From: DATJWY01 sp035500775
GTDB lineage: Bacteria > Pseudomonadota > Alphaproteobacteria > Acetobacterales > Acetobacteraceae
Reading direction: 5' to 3'
DNA length: 16,026 bases
Assembly: GCA_035500775.1 (NCBI GenBank)
Contig: DATJWY010000097.1
Coordinates: 1 to 16,026 of the forward strand
Shown here: positions 8,118 to 14,515 of the stretch, piece by piece
How positions within the stretch are numbered: position 1 is the stretch's first letter
Layout: every line of letters begins with the position of its first letter
The notes under the pieces: generated by a model
Seen by the model: the letters and a program-made list of their open reading frames with translations, nothing else
What the model was told of the DNA's origin: nothing
The model's database searches: none
Program-made: the position numbers and the translations under genes

Positions 8118-10271
8118 TCTGACACATTCGCCGGTGGCCCGGACACGGTCCGGTTCGCCTCGGCCGCCCGCCAGCGAGGCAGAGGCGCCTCGCTGCTCGC
8201 CATCGCCGCGGCGGCGCTGTTCTTCTCGGCCTTCGGGGCCGGGCCGGGCCGGGCCGCCGGGCCGGCGGACGTGGATGCCGCGCGGATCATCAACACCGAC
8301 AAGACCCCAGGCGACTGGCTGACCTACGGCCGAACCTATAGCGAGCAGCGCTACAGCCCGCTCACCGGCATCAACGCCGACAACGCGAAGCAGCTCGGCC
8401 TCGCCTGGTACGCCGATCTCGAGACCAATCGCGGCCAGGAAGGGACGCCGCTCGCGATCAACGGCGTGCTCTATGTCTCCACCGCGTGGAGCATCGTGAA
8501 GGCCTATGACGGCAAGACCGGCAAGCTGATCTGGTCTTACGACCCGCTGGTGCCGCGCGCGAAGGGCGTCGATGGCTGCTGCGACTTCGTCAATCGTGGC
8601 GTCGCCGCCTGGAACGGCAAGATCTTTATCGCGACCTTCGACGGCCGTCTGGTCGCGCTCGATGCCGCGACCGGCAAGCCGGTCTGGAGCGTGTGGGTGG
8701 CCGATCCGAAGAAGCCCTATACGCTCACCCAGGCGCCGCGCGTCGTCCGCGGCAAGGTGCTCATCGGCACCAGCGGCGCCGAATACGGCATTCGCGGCTA
8801 TATCTCCGCCTTCGATGCCGAGACCGGCAAGCTGACCTGGCGCTTCTACACTGTCCCGGGCGACCCCTCGAAGCCGTTCGAGAACAAGGCCATGGAGATG
8901 GCCGCCAAGACCTGGTCCGACGAGTGGTGGAAGAATGGCGGCGGCGGCTCGGTCTGGGACGCGATCTCCTATGACCCGGACCTCAACCTCGTCTATTTCG
9001 GCGTCGGCAACGGACTCGAATGGAACCACACGGCGCGCAGCCAGGGCGAGGGCGACAATCTGTTCGTCTCCTCGATCGTGGCGCTCAACGCCGATACCGG
9101 CGAATATGTCTGGCATTATCAGGCGACGCCGGGCGAGGAGTGGGACTACGACGCCGTCCAGCAACTGATGCTGGCCGATCTCGTGATCGACGGCCAGCCC
9201 CGCAAGGTGCTGATGCAGGCCAACAAGAACGGCTTTTTCTACGTTCTTGACCGCGCCACCGGAAAGCTGATCTCGGCCAATAACTTCATCAAGATCACCT
9301 GGGCCAGCGGGATCGACATGAAGACCGGCCGGCCGATCGAGGTTCCGGGTATCCGCTACGACAAGACGGGCAAGCAGGTCACGATCCTGCCCGGCCCGCT
9401 CGGCGCCCATACCTGGCACGCGATGTCGTACAGCCCGAAGACCGGGCTGGTCTACATCCCGACGCAGGAAATCCCTTGGTGGTACGGCCCCACCAAGAAC
9501 TACAAGACACAGCCCGAAGGGTGGAACCTCGCCACCGATTCCGGCGCCGCGCCTGACTACAAGGTGAAGGGCTATCTCCAGGCCTGGGATCCGGTCCACC
9601 AGAAGGAAGTCTGGCGCGCCGACCATAAGGGCCCGTGGAACGGCGGCACGCTGGCGACGGCCGGCAACATCGTCGCGCAGGGCACCGCCGCGGGCGAATT
9701 CGTCGTTTACCGCGCCGATACCGGCGAGAAGCTCTGGTCCACCGACGCGCAGACGGCGGTGATCGCGCCGCCGATGACCTACACGGTGGATGGCGAGCAG
9801 TACATCGCCGTGCTGGCCGGCTGGGGCGGCGCCTTTCCGCTGATGGAGGGCGTGCAATCCCTCGCCTCCGGCAATCTGCGCAATATCAGCCGCCTGCTGG
9901 TGTTCAAGGTTGGCGGCACGGCGACCCTGCCGCCGCCCTCCGAGCAAGCGAAGTTCATCCTCAACCCGCCGCCGGATACGGCGAGCGCGGAGACGGTGGC
10001 CCAGGGCGAGGTGCTGTTCAACCAGTTCTGCGCCGTCTGCCATGGCGGCGGGGTGGTCAGCGGCCGGGTGAACCCGGATCTGCGGGCCTCGCGCTTCCTG
10101 CATGAGGATGCGTGGTTCGACATCCTGCTCAAGGGCGGGTTGCAGAACGCGGGCATGGCCTCCTTCGCCCGCGTGCTCGACCACGACAAGGCGGCGGCGA
10201 TCCGCGCCTACGTGATCCACCGCGCCAATTTGGACAAGGCGTCGGGCCAGAACGGAGCGAACGTGCCCTGA
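8115..10271 (+). CDS. PQQ-dependent quinohaemoprotein alcohol dehydrogenase
   Basis: This 718-residue periplasmic enzyme oxidises a primary alcohol (or related substrate) and passes electrons through a fused haem. An Arg-rich leader and hydrophobic stretch (about residues 25-48, ending near GRAAG) form a signal peptide. The eight-bladed PQQ propeller spans about 60-600, with the vicinal cysteine pair C155-C156 and catalytic D344 in the EEWDYDAVQQ segment. D346, two residues on, is the extra acidic residue linked to lanthanide rather than calcium use. The C-terminal cytochrome c domain has C639-AV-C642-H643 and a probable Met ligand in GMASF. The substrate cannot be told from sequence. It is last in the respiratory operon and convergent with nadQ. 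Confidence 0.94.
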   Translation: MSDTFAGGPDTVRFASAARQRGRGASLLAIAAAALFFSAFGAGPGRAAGPADVDAARIINTDKTPGDWLTYGRTYSEQRYSPLTGINADNAKQLGLAWYADLETNRGQEGTPLAINGVLYVSTAWSIVKAYDGKTGKLIWSYDPLVPRAKGVDGCCDFVNRGVAAWNGKIFIATFDGRLVALDAATGKPVWSVWVADPKKPYTLTQAPRVVRGKVLIGTSGAEYGIRGYISAFDAETGKLTWRFYTVPGDPSKPFENKAMEMAAKTWSDEWWKNGGGGSVWDAISYDPDLNLVYFGVGNGLEWNHTARSQGEGDNLFVSSIVALNADTGEYVWHYQATPGEEWDYDAVQQLMLADLVIDGQPRKVLMQANKNGFFYVLDRATGKLISANNFIKITWASGIDMKTGRPIEVPGIRYDKTGKQVTILPGPLGAHTWHAMSYSPKTGLVYIPTQEIPWWYGPTKNYKTQPEGWNLATDSGAAPDYKVKGYLQAWDPVHQKEVWRADHKGPWNGGTLATAGNIVAQGTAAGEFVVYRADTGEKLWSTDAQTAVIAPPMTYTVDGEQYIAVLAGWGGAFPLMEGVQSLASGNLRNISRLLVFKVGGTATLPPPSEQAKFILNPPPDTASAETVAQGEVLFNQFCAVCHGGGVVSGRVNPDLRASRFLHEDAWFDILLKGGLQNAGMASFARVLDHDKAAAIRAYVIHRANLDKASGQNGANVP

Positions 10272-10317
10272 TCTGATATCCTCGATGCGGGTCCGGCACT
10301 GACCGCCGGAGGCAAGG

Positions 10318-10474
10318 CGAGGGCTCCGCCCTCGACCCGCCAAAGGCCGGAGGCCTTTGGAAACCATTCGTTTTCCTGGCGGTTTCAGCCGCTCGAAAAC
10401 CGCGAACACAATCCAGAAAACAAGTGGATTCCAAAGGCTTGGCCTTTGGCGGGGTCCAGGGGCAGAGCCCCTGG
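10318..10474 (+). repeat. Composite hairpin repeat, copy 3, between convergent genes
   Basis: The left part has module A' CGAGGGC-TCC-GCCCTCG (10318-10334) and module C' CCAAAGGCC-GGA-GGCCTTTGG (10340-10360, 9-bp stem). A 70-bp less GC-rich spacer follows. The right part has module C CCAAAGGC-TTG-GCCTTTGG (10431-10449) and module D CCAGGGGC-AGA-GCCCCTGG (10456-10474). It lies between the dehydrogenase stop (10271) and the nadQ stop (10498), so it may separate converging transcripts. Module B is absent and module C is duplicated here. The rest of the 226-bp gap holds no gene. Confidence 0.88.
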
Positions 10475-10497
10475 CCTTCATTCAGTCCCGACCCATG

Positions 10498-11466
10498 TCA
10501 AGCCTTTGCGCCGGCCAGCGGCAGCTTGGTTCCCGCCATCGCCCGCTCCTCCAGGATCGCGCGGCGGAAACGAACGAGGCGCGCGGGACGCCCGCCGGTG
10601 TCCATCGTCGTCTCCCCGGTTTCCTCGACCAGATTCTGCTGATCCATCAGGCGGCGAAAGTTTTGCTTATGCAGAAGGCGCCCGGCCAGCGCCTCCACCG
10701 TGCGCTGCAACTGGAGCAGGGTGAAGGCCTCCGGCATCAGCTCGAACACCACCGGCCGGTATTTGATCTTGGCGCGCAGCCGGGCGATGCCGGTGGCGAG
10801 GATGCGGCGATGATCCTGCACCATCGGCTCGCCCAGCAGCGGCGGGACGGCGGGCGCATCCTGGCGGCGCATCGCGTCCGGAACCAGCCCTGCCTCCCAC
10901 AGCAGCTCGTAGCGTTGCAGCACCAGCTCCTCGTTCCAGGGCCGGCCACCGAGGCCGAAGACGACATCCTTGCGCTGCCGGCGGCCGCGCCGCGTCGCCT
11001 CGTCCGGCGCCGCCTCGGTCCATGCGCCGAGCCGGGGCGCGATCTCGGCCTCGATCAGCGTGGGCGGGCCCTCCCGCCAATCCTCCCAGGGGAAATAGCG
11101 ATACCAACTGTGCCAACTGGCATCCGCCCCCTCGGCGCCGGCCGCCTCGCGGGTCAGGCCGAGATAGCTGATGGAGATCACCCGATCGCCGGTCGGGGCG
11201 CGGTCGCGATCGGCGAAGGTGTAAAGCTGCTCGACATAGCCGAGCGGGTGATGGGTCTGCCGCTCCACCCAGGAGCGGAGGCCGGCCTGCAGGGAGCGGT
11301 GCGCGGATTCGAAGGAGCCGGAGGGAAGCGCCGCCCCCTGGGCAATGGTGAGAACGCGCGGCTCCCCCGCCGTGACCGCCACCACCACCGCGATCAGCTC
11401 CGCCGTGATCGTATTGCCGTGTCTCAACTCCAAGGCCGGATCCAGTCTTCCCTGTGGGCGGGCCAT
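10498..11466 (-). CDS. nadQ: NAD biosynthesis transcriptional regulator, NadQ type (Nudix-like domain plus winged helix)
   Basis: This 322-residue protein matches, from memory of the family, the alphaproteobacterial NAD regulator NadQ, which is related to NrtR. The N-terminal half (about 20-130) is Nudix-like: LPSG, HRSLQAGLRSWVERQT, LGYVEQLYTFADRDR, ISYLGLTR. No intact catalytic Nudix box (RExxEE) is visible, so it is likely a ligand-sensing domain. The C-terminal winged helix (about 237-302) carries the NrtR-like FTLLQLQRTVEAL....NFRR pattern and ends in a GRPARLVRF wing. Known relatives repress NAD synthesis genes, so nadABC in this window is the obvious target, with a palindrome over its promoter. 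The gene is divergent from moaD and convergent with the dehydrogenase. Confidence 0.85.
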   Translation of the reverse strand: MARPQGRLDPALELRHGNTITAELIAVVVAVTAGEPRVLTIAQGAALPSGSFESAHRSLQAGLRSWVERQTHHPLGYVEQLYTFADRDRAPTGDRVISISYLGLTREAAGAEGADASWHSWYRYFPWEDWREGPPTLIEAEIAPRLGAWTEAAPDEATRRGRRQRKDVVFGLGGRPWNEELVLQRYELLWEAGLVPDAMRRQDAPAVPPLLGEPMVQDHRRILATGIARLRAKIKYRPVVFELMPEAFTLLQLQRTVEALAGRLLHKQNFRRLMDQQNLVEETGETTMDTGGRPARLVRFRRAILEERAMAGTKLPLAGAKA

Positions 11467-11561
11467 GACATGACCGCATGGCTCAGTGAAGGCCTCCGCG
11501 CCCGGTTCGGCGATGACGGCGCGCGTTCCCTTCGATGCGGCGTTGCTCTAGCATGCGGCGC

Positions 11562-11825
11562 ATGTCGGCGCCGATCCGTATTCTCTATTTCGCCTGGCTG
11601 CGCGAGCGGACCGGGCACGCGAGCGAGACCGTCCCCTTGCCGGACGGCGTCGTTACCGTGGGCGACCTGATGGCCTGGCTGCGGGCGCGCGATGACGGCC
11701 ACGCCCTCGCTTTTGCCAATCCGCGCCTGGTGCGCGCCGCGGTGAACCAGGATTTCGCCGCCCCGGACACGCCGCTCTCGCCCGGGGACGAAGTCGCGTT
11801 CTTCCCCCCGGTGACCGGAGGCTGA
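11562..11825 (+). CDS. moaD: Molybdopterin synthase small (sulfur carrier) subunit
   Basis: This 87-residue beta-grasp protein ends in the required Gly-Gly (PPVTGG). The terminal glycine is thiocarboxylated to donate sulfur for molybdopterin. The IRILYFAWLRERTG N-terminus and the LSPGDEVAFFPPVTGG end are typical. ATG at 11562 (MSAPIRIL) was chosen. In-frame ATGs at 11553 and 11535 would add poorly conserved Arg-rich residues, and no Shine-Dalgarno favours any of them. moaE follows after 1 bp. The gene starts 95 bp from the divergent nadQ start. Confidence 0.93.
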   Translation: MSAPIRILYFAWLRERTGHASETVPLPDGVVTVGDLMAWLRARDDGHALAFANPRLVRAAVNQDFAAPDTPLSPGDEVAFFPPVTGG

Positions 11826-11826
11826 G

Positions 11827-12279
11827 ATGGCCGAGGTGCGGGTGCAGGCGGAGCCGTTCGACATCGCCGAGGAGACCGAGCGCCTGCTGGGCGCGCGCGC
11901 GAATATCGGCGGGATCGGCAGCTTCCTCGGCGTGGTGCGCAGCGACCCGGACCGTCCGCTCGCCGCGCTGTGCCTGGAACATTACCCCGGCATGACCGAG
12001 CGGGCGATGCAACGCATCGCCGAGCAGGCCGAACAGCGATGGAACCTGCTCGGCTGCCGGGTGGTGCATCGCCATGGCCGGCTGCTACCGGGCGAGCCGA
12101 TCGTGCTGGTGCTCGCCGCGGCGGCGCACCGGCAGGCAGCGATGGAGGCGACCGCATTCCTCATCGACTGGCTGAAGACCAAAGCGCCGTTCTGGAAACA
12201 GGAGGAGTTCGCGGACGGCGAACGCGCCTGGGTCGCGGCGCGGGACACGGATGAGGCGGCCGCGCAACGCTGGGGATAA
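11827..12279 (+). CDS. moaE: Molybdopterin synthase catalytic (large) subunit
   Basis: This 150-residue MoaE converts precursor Z (cPMP) to molybdopterin using two MoaD thiocarboxylates; the complex is a MoaD2-MoaE2 heterotetramer. Family motifs: GSFLGVVR (31-38), LEHYPGMTE (50-58), VVHRHGRLLPGEPIVLV (79-95) and DWLKTKAPFWKQE (114-126). K117 and K124 correspond in spacing to the active-site lysines 119 and 126 of the E. coli enzyme. A GGAGG site overlaps the end of moaD, and the ATG comes 1 bp after its stop, so the two are surely co-translated. It ends just before an inverted pair of composite repeats. Confidence 0.95.
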   Translation: MAEVRVQAEPFDIAEETERLLGARANIGGIGSFLGVVRSDPDRPLAALCLEHYPGMTERAMQRIAEQAEQRWNLLGCRVVHRHGRLLPGEPIVLVLAAAAHRQAAMEATAFLIDWLKTKAPFWKQEEFADGERAWVAARDTDEAAAQRWG

Positions 12280-12294
12280 TCCTTGGGGAAGGCC

Positions 12295-12436
12295 GGGGCT
12301 CTGCCCTGGACCCGCTGGGGCCTTGAGGCCCCAGACCCCCAATCCGTTTGGAAACGTTGCCAATTATCAGGAAATTTTGAAAATTGTGGGGGTCTGGGGC
12401 CTCAAGGCCCCAGCGGGGTCGAGGGGCAGAGCCCCT
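12295..12436. repeat. Composite repeat copy 4: two head-to-head A-B units forming a giant inverted repeat
   Basis: The left arm 12311-12340 and right arm 12388-12417 are perfect reverse complements over 30 bp. With small mismatches the pairing extends outward to about 12295 and 12435. The AT-rich spacer (12341-12387) is 47 bp. Each arm also contains the self-complementary module B, so the region can fold as one long cruciform or as separate small hairpins. It lies between convergent moaE and the SDR gene and could stop transcription in both directions; that role is inferred. Confidence 0.93.
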
Positions 12437-12454
12437 CGCCTGAAAACAATCAGA

Positions 12455-13237
12455 TCAACCCATCTCCTCCAGCGCCATCGGCGATTCCGGCAGCACCTGC
12501 CCGCCATCCACCACGATCGTCTGCCCGGTAACGTAGGCCGCCTCGTCAGTGGCGAAGAACAGCGCGGCATTGGCGATGTCCTCCACCGAGCCGAGCCGCC
12601 GCAGCGGGATCGCCGCCTCCATGCGCGCCCGGTACTCCGCGCCGAGATCAGCGAGACCCTCGGTGGCGATGTTCCCCGGCAGCACGGCGTTCACGGTGAT
12701 CCCGGCGGGCGCCAGCTCGATCGCGGCGGTGCGCATGAAGCCGAGTTGGCCGGCCTTGCTCGCGCCGTAATGCGCCCAGCCCGGATAGCCGGTGATCGGC
12801 CCGGTGATGGAGGAGGTGATGACGATGCGCCCCTTGCCGCGCGCTTTCATTGCCGGCAGGCAAGCGCTGACCGAGAGGAAAGTGCCGCGCAGATTGGCGG
12901 CGATCACCTGATCGAATTCCTCCGGCGTCATCGCCTCCAGCTTCGCCGCCGGAAAGATGCCGGCGTTGGCGCACAGAATGTCGATGCCGCCGAATGCCGC
13001 GACCGCTGCCTCGGCCATCGCCCGCGCCGCCGCCGCGTCCGCGACATCGGCGGCGAAACCGAGAGCGGTGCCGCCCGCCGCCGTGATCTCCGCCGCGGTC
13101 GCCTCCGCGGTAGCCAGGGTGCGGCCGACGACCAGAACCTTGCAGCCGACGGCGCCTAAGCGAAGCGCGATGCCGCGGCCGATGCCTTTGCTGCCTCCGG
13201 TGACGATGACGCTGCGTCCGGCAAGCGAGGTGAACAT
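12455..13237 (-). CDS. SDR-family NAD(P)-dependent oxidoreductase
   Basis: This 260-residue classical short-chain dehydrogenase is cytoplasmic. The cofactor motif TGGSKGIG (13-20), NAG (91-93) and the catalytic tetrad N115, S143, Y157 and K161 are all intact. The C-terminal YVTGQTIVVDGGQ is standard for FabG-like members. An Asp (FAADVAD) marks the adenine-binding region, and an Arg (VVGRT) after the second strand favours NADP(H). The substrate is unknown; such proteins are often labelled 3-oxoacyl-ACP reductase without proof. A GGAG site (about 13246-13250) precedes the ATG. The upstream gene on this strand is the APH-like kinase, across a composite repeat, and downstream is the giant inverted repeat. 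Confidence 0.9.
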   Translation of the reverse strand: MFTSLAGRSVIVTGGSKGIGRGIALRLGAVGCKVLVVGRTLATAEATAAEITAAGGTALGFAADVADAAAARAMAEAAVAAFGGIDILCANAGIFPAAKLEAMTPEEFDQVIAANLRGTFLSVSACLPAMKARGKGRIVITSSITGPITGYPGWAHYGASKAGQLGFMRTAAIELAPAGITVNAVLPGNIATEGLADLGAEYRARMEAAIPLRRLGSVEDIANAALFFATDEAAYVTGQTIVVDGGQVLPESPMALEEMG

Positions 13238-13280
13238 GTGAGGTGCTCCGCGTTCAGGCGTTGTCGTGAGTCAAGGAAGG

Positions 13281-13370
13281 CGAGGGGCGTTGCCCCTCGA
13301 CCCCACTGGGGCCATTGGCCCCAGACCCCGTTTCGTTACGGATTGGGGGGCAGGGACAGAGCCCCTGGCC
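13281..13370 (+). repeat. Composite hairpin repeat, copy 5, degenerate
   Basis: Module A is CGAGGGGC-GTT-GCCCCTCG (13281-13299). Module B is a variant, CTGGGGCC-ATT-GGCCCCAG (13306-13324), in which the loop is changed while both arms are kept. Module C is lost and module D is eroded (about 13351-13369). The kept pairing with a changed loop hints that the hairpin, not the bases, is maintained. It ends about 13 bp from the stop of the APH-like gene and lies before the SDR gene on the same strand. Confidence 0.85.
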
Positions 13371-13382
13371 TTACCAATGAAG

Positions 13383-14387
13383 TTACCCATGCCGGCCGTT
13401 GGCATGAGACGAGAGATAGGCCTCGGCGAGCGGGTAGGCGGCTTCGGTGTACGGCACACCCATCGCCTGCGCGGTCGGCGTCTCCGCATGCGAGGCAACC
13501 CAGGCAATGAGCAAAATACGGCGCAACACCATGAAGGTTTGGATTTCCGCCACGTCTTCCGGCGCGAGCGGGGCGACCGCGCGATACCCTTCCACCCAGG
13601 CATCGAGCAGCGCGGGCACAATCGGGTCGTGCTCGAAGAAGCTGATGGCGGCGGCGAAGTCGTAGGCGTACCAACTGAAGCCGCAATCGTCGAAATCGAT
13701 GACGCGCAACGCGTCCTGATCGACGAGCAGGTTGGCGAGGCGCAGATCGGCGTGCACCAGGCCGAACCGGTCCGGGCCCGTGCCGTAGCGCGCGAGGCGC
13801 TCGCGGATCACGGTGGTGGCGCGTTCGAGCAGCGCGGTGCTGGGGCCATCCAGGCCGAGCCCGTCGCGCCACTGTCCCCAATGGCCGCGTTCGCCGAGCA
13901 TGGTTGTGAAGTCCCACACCTTGCGTTGGAAGCCGGGGGGGCGCTTCCAGGCGCGCGCATGCGCGTGGATGCGCGCGGTGACGCCGCCGAGCACGCGGAA
14001 CCAGGCCGGCAGGTCGTCCGTCTCGTCCGGGGTGCGGCCGGGGACGTGCTCGAAGGCGACCGCCTGCCGCATCACCCCGCCGACATCGAGGCGGCAGACC
14101 GGGTCGCCCCCGCGCGTCGGCACCGGCGCTGGCGTCTGCACCGCGCCCGAGGCGCGCAGATCCCCGATCCAGGCCAGTTCCGACCGGATCTCATCCTCGC
14201 TGTGATAGCCTGGCCGGTGCACGCGCAGCACGAGGCGGGTGCCGGCTTCCGGGTCCTCGGCGAGATAGGTCGCGTTCTCCGAGATGCAGAGCAGGCGCAG
14301 ATCCGTGCCCGGGGACAGCGACCAGACCGGCAGCGCGGCGCGCACCGCCTGCTCCAGGGAAGCCAGATAGGTCTCGTCGTAGACCAC
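13383..14387 (-). CDS. APH-fold phosphotransferase (small-molecule kinase), substrate unknown
   Basis: This 334-residue protein of the aminoglycoside phosphotransferase / choline kinase fold transfers phosphate from ATP to a small hydroxyl compound. The catalytic loop VHADLRLANLL and the metal-binding VIDFDDCG are intact, and the N-lobe segment TRLVLRVHRPGY supplies the likely ATP-binding region. I chose the GTG at 14387 (VVYDETYLASLEQA) because AAAGGA lies 7 bp upstream (14396-14401). An ATG at 14480 would add 31 residues of weak quality and leave only 35 bp to the divergent aminotransferase. Resistance is not implied. Related kinases act on homoserine, choline or hydroxylysine. The neighbouring class III PLP enzyme makes a kinase/lyase or kinase/aminotransferase pathway plausible. 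Confidence 0.8.
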   Translation of the reverse strand: MVYDETYLASLEQAVRAALPVWSLSPGTDLRLLCISENATYLAEDPEAGTRLVLRVHRPGYHSEDEIRSELAWIGDLRASGAVQTPAPVPTRGGDPVCRLDVGGVMRQAVAFEHVPGRTPDETDDLPAWFRVLGGVTARIHAHARAWKRPPGFQRKVWDFTTMLGERGHWGQWRDGLGLDGPSTALLERATTVIRERLARYGTGPDRFGLVHADLRLANLLVDQDALRVIDFDDCGFSWYAYDFAAAISFFEHDPIVPALLDAWVEGYRAVAPLAPEDVAEIQTFMVLRRILLIAWVASHAETPTAQAMGVPYTEAAYPLAEAYLSSHANGRHG

Positions 14388-14515
14388 GGTGCCGTCCTTT
14401 CGGGTCTGCCTTGCGCACAGGATGCGGCACTCGGTCGCATGTTGTAAAGCCAACATTGAGCGTGGTAGTCCCATCATCACGCCGGGACAGACGGCGCAGG
14501 CGGGAGAGCAAACCG
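14388..14515. promoter_or_regulatory. Divergent promoter region with an 18-bp inverted repeat (14439-14456)
   Basis: If the kinase starts at the GTG, 128 bp separate it from the aminotransferase. ATGTTG-TAAAGC-CAACAT is a perfect 6-bp inverted repeat with a 6-bp spacer near the centre, suited to a dimeric regulator controlling both genes. No convincing -35/-10 pair is seen on either strand. A GGGAGAG site (about 14502-14508) serves the aminotransferase. Confidence 0.45.

Noticed and set aside
10318..10474. Classical rho-independent terminators in the repeat copies
   Set aside because: The stems are strong, but no T-tract follows them in the direction of the neighbouring genes. A termination role remains possible but not shown.
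7008..10481. Very long minus-strand open frame (about 1150 codons) opposite subunit I, the cytochrome and the dehydrogenase
   Set aside because: Same reasoning: it is a shadow of conserved plus-strand genes, with low-complexity composition and no motif.
11304..11409. Active Nudix hydrolase site in NadQ
   Set aside because: The Nudix-like fold segments are present but I see no GX5EX7REXXEE pattern, so catalysis is not claimed.
13383..14387. Aminoglycoside resistance gene
   Set aside because: Only the general APH fold motifs are present. The context is metabolic (PLP enzyme, probable DeoR regulator), and the fold covers many metabolic kinases.
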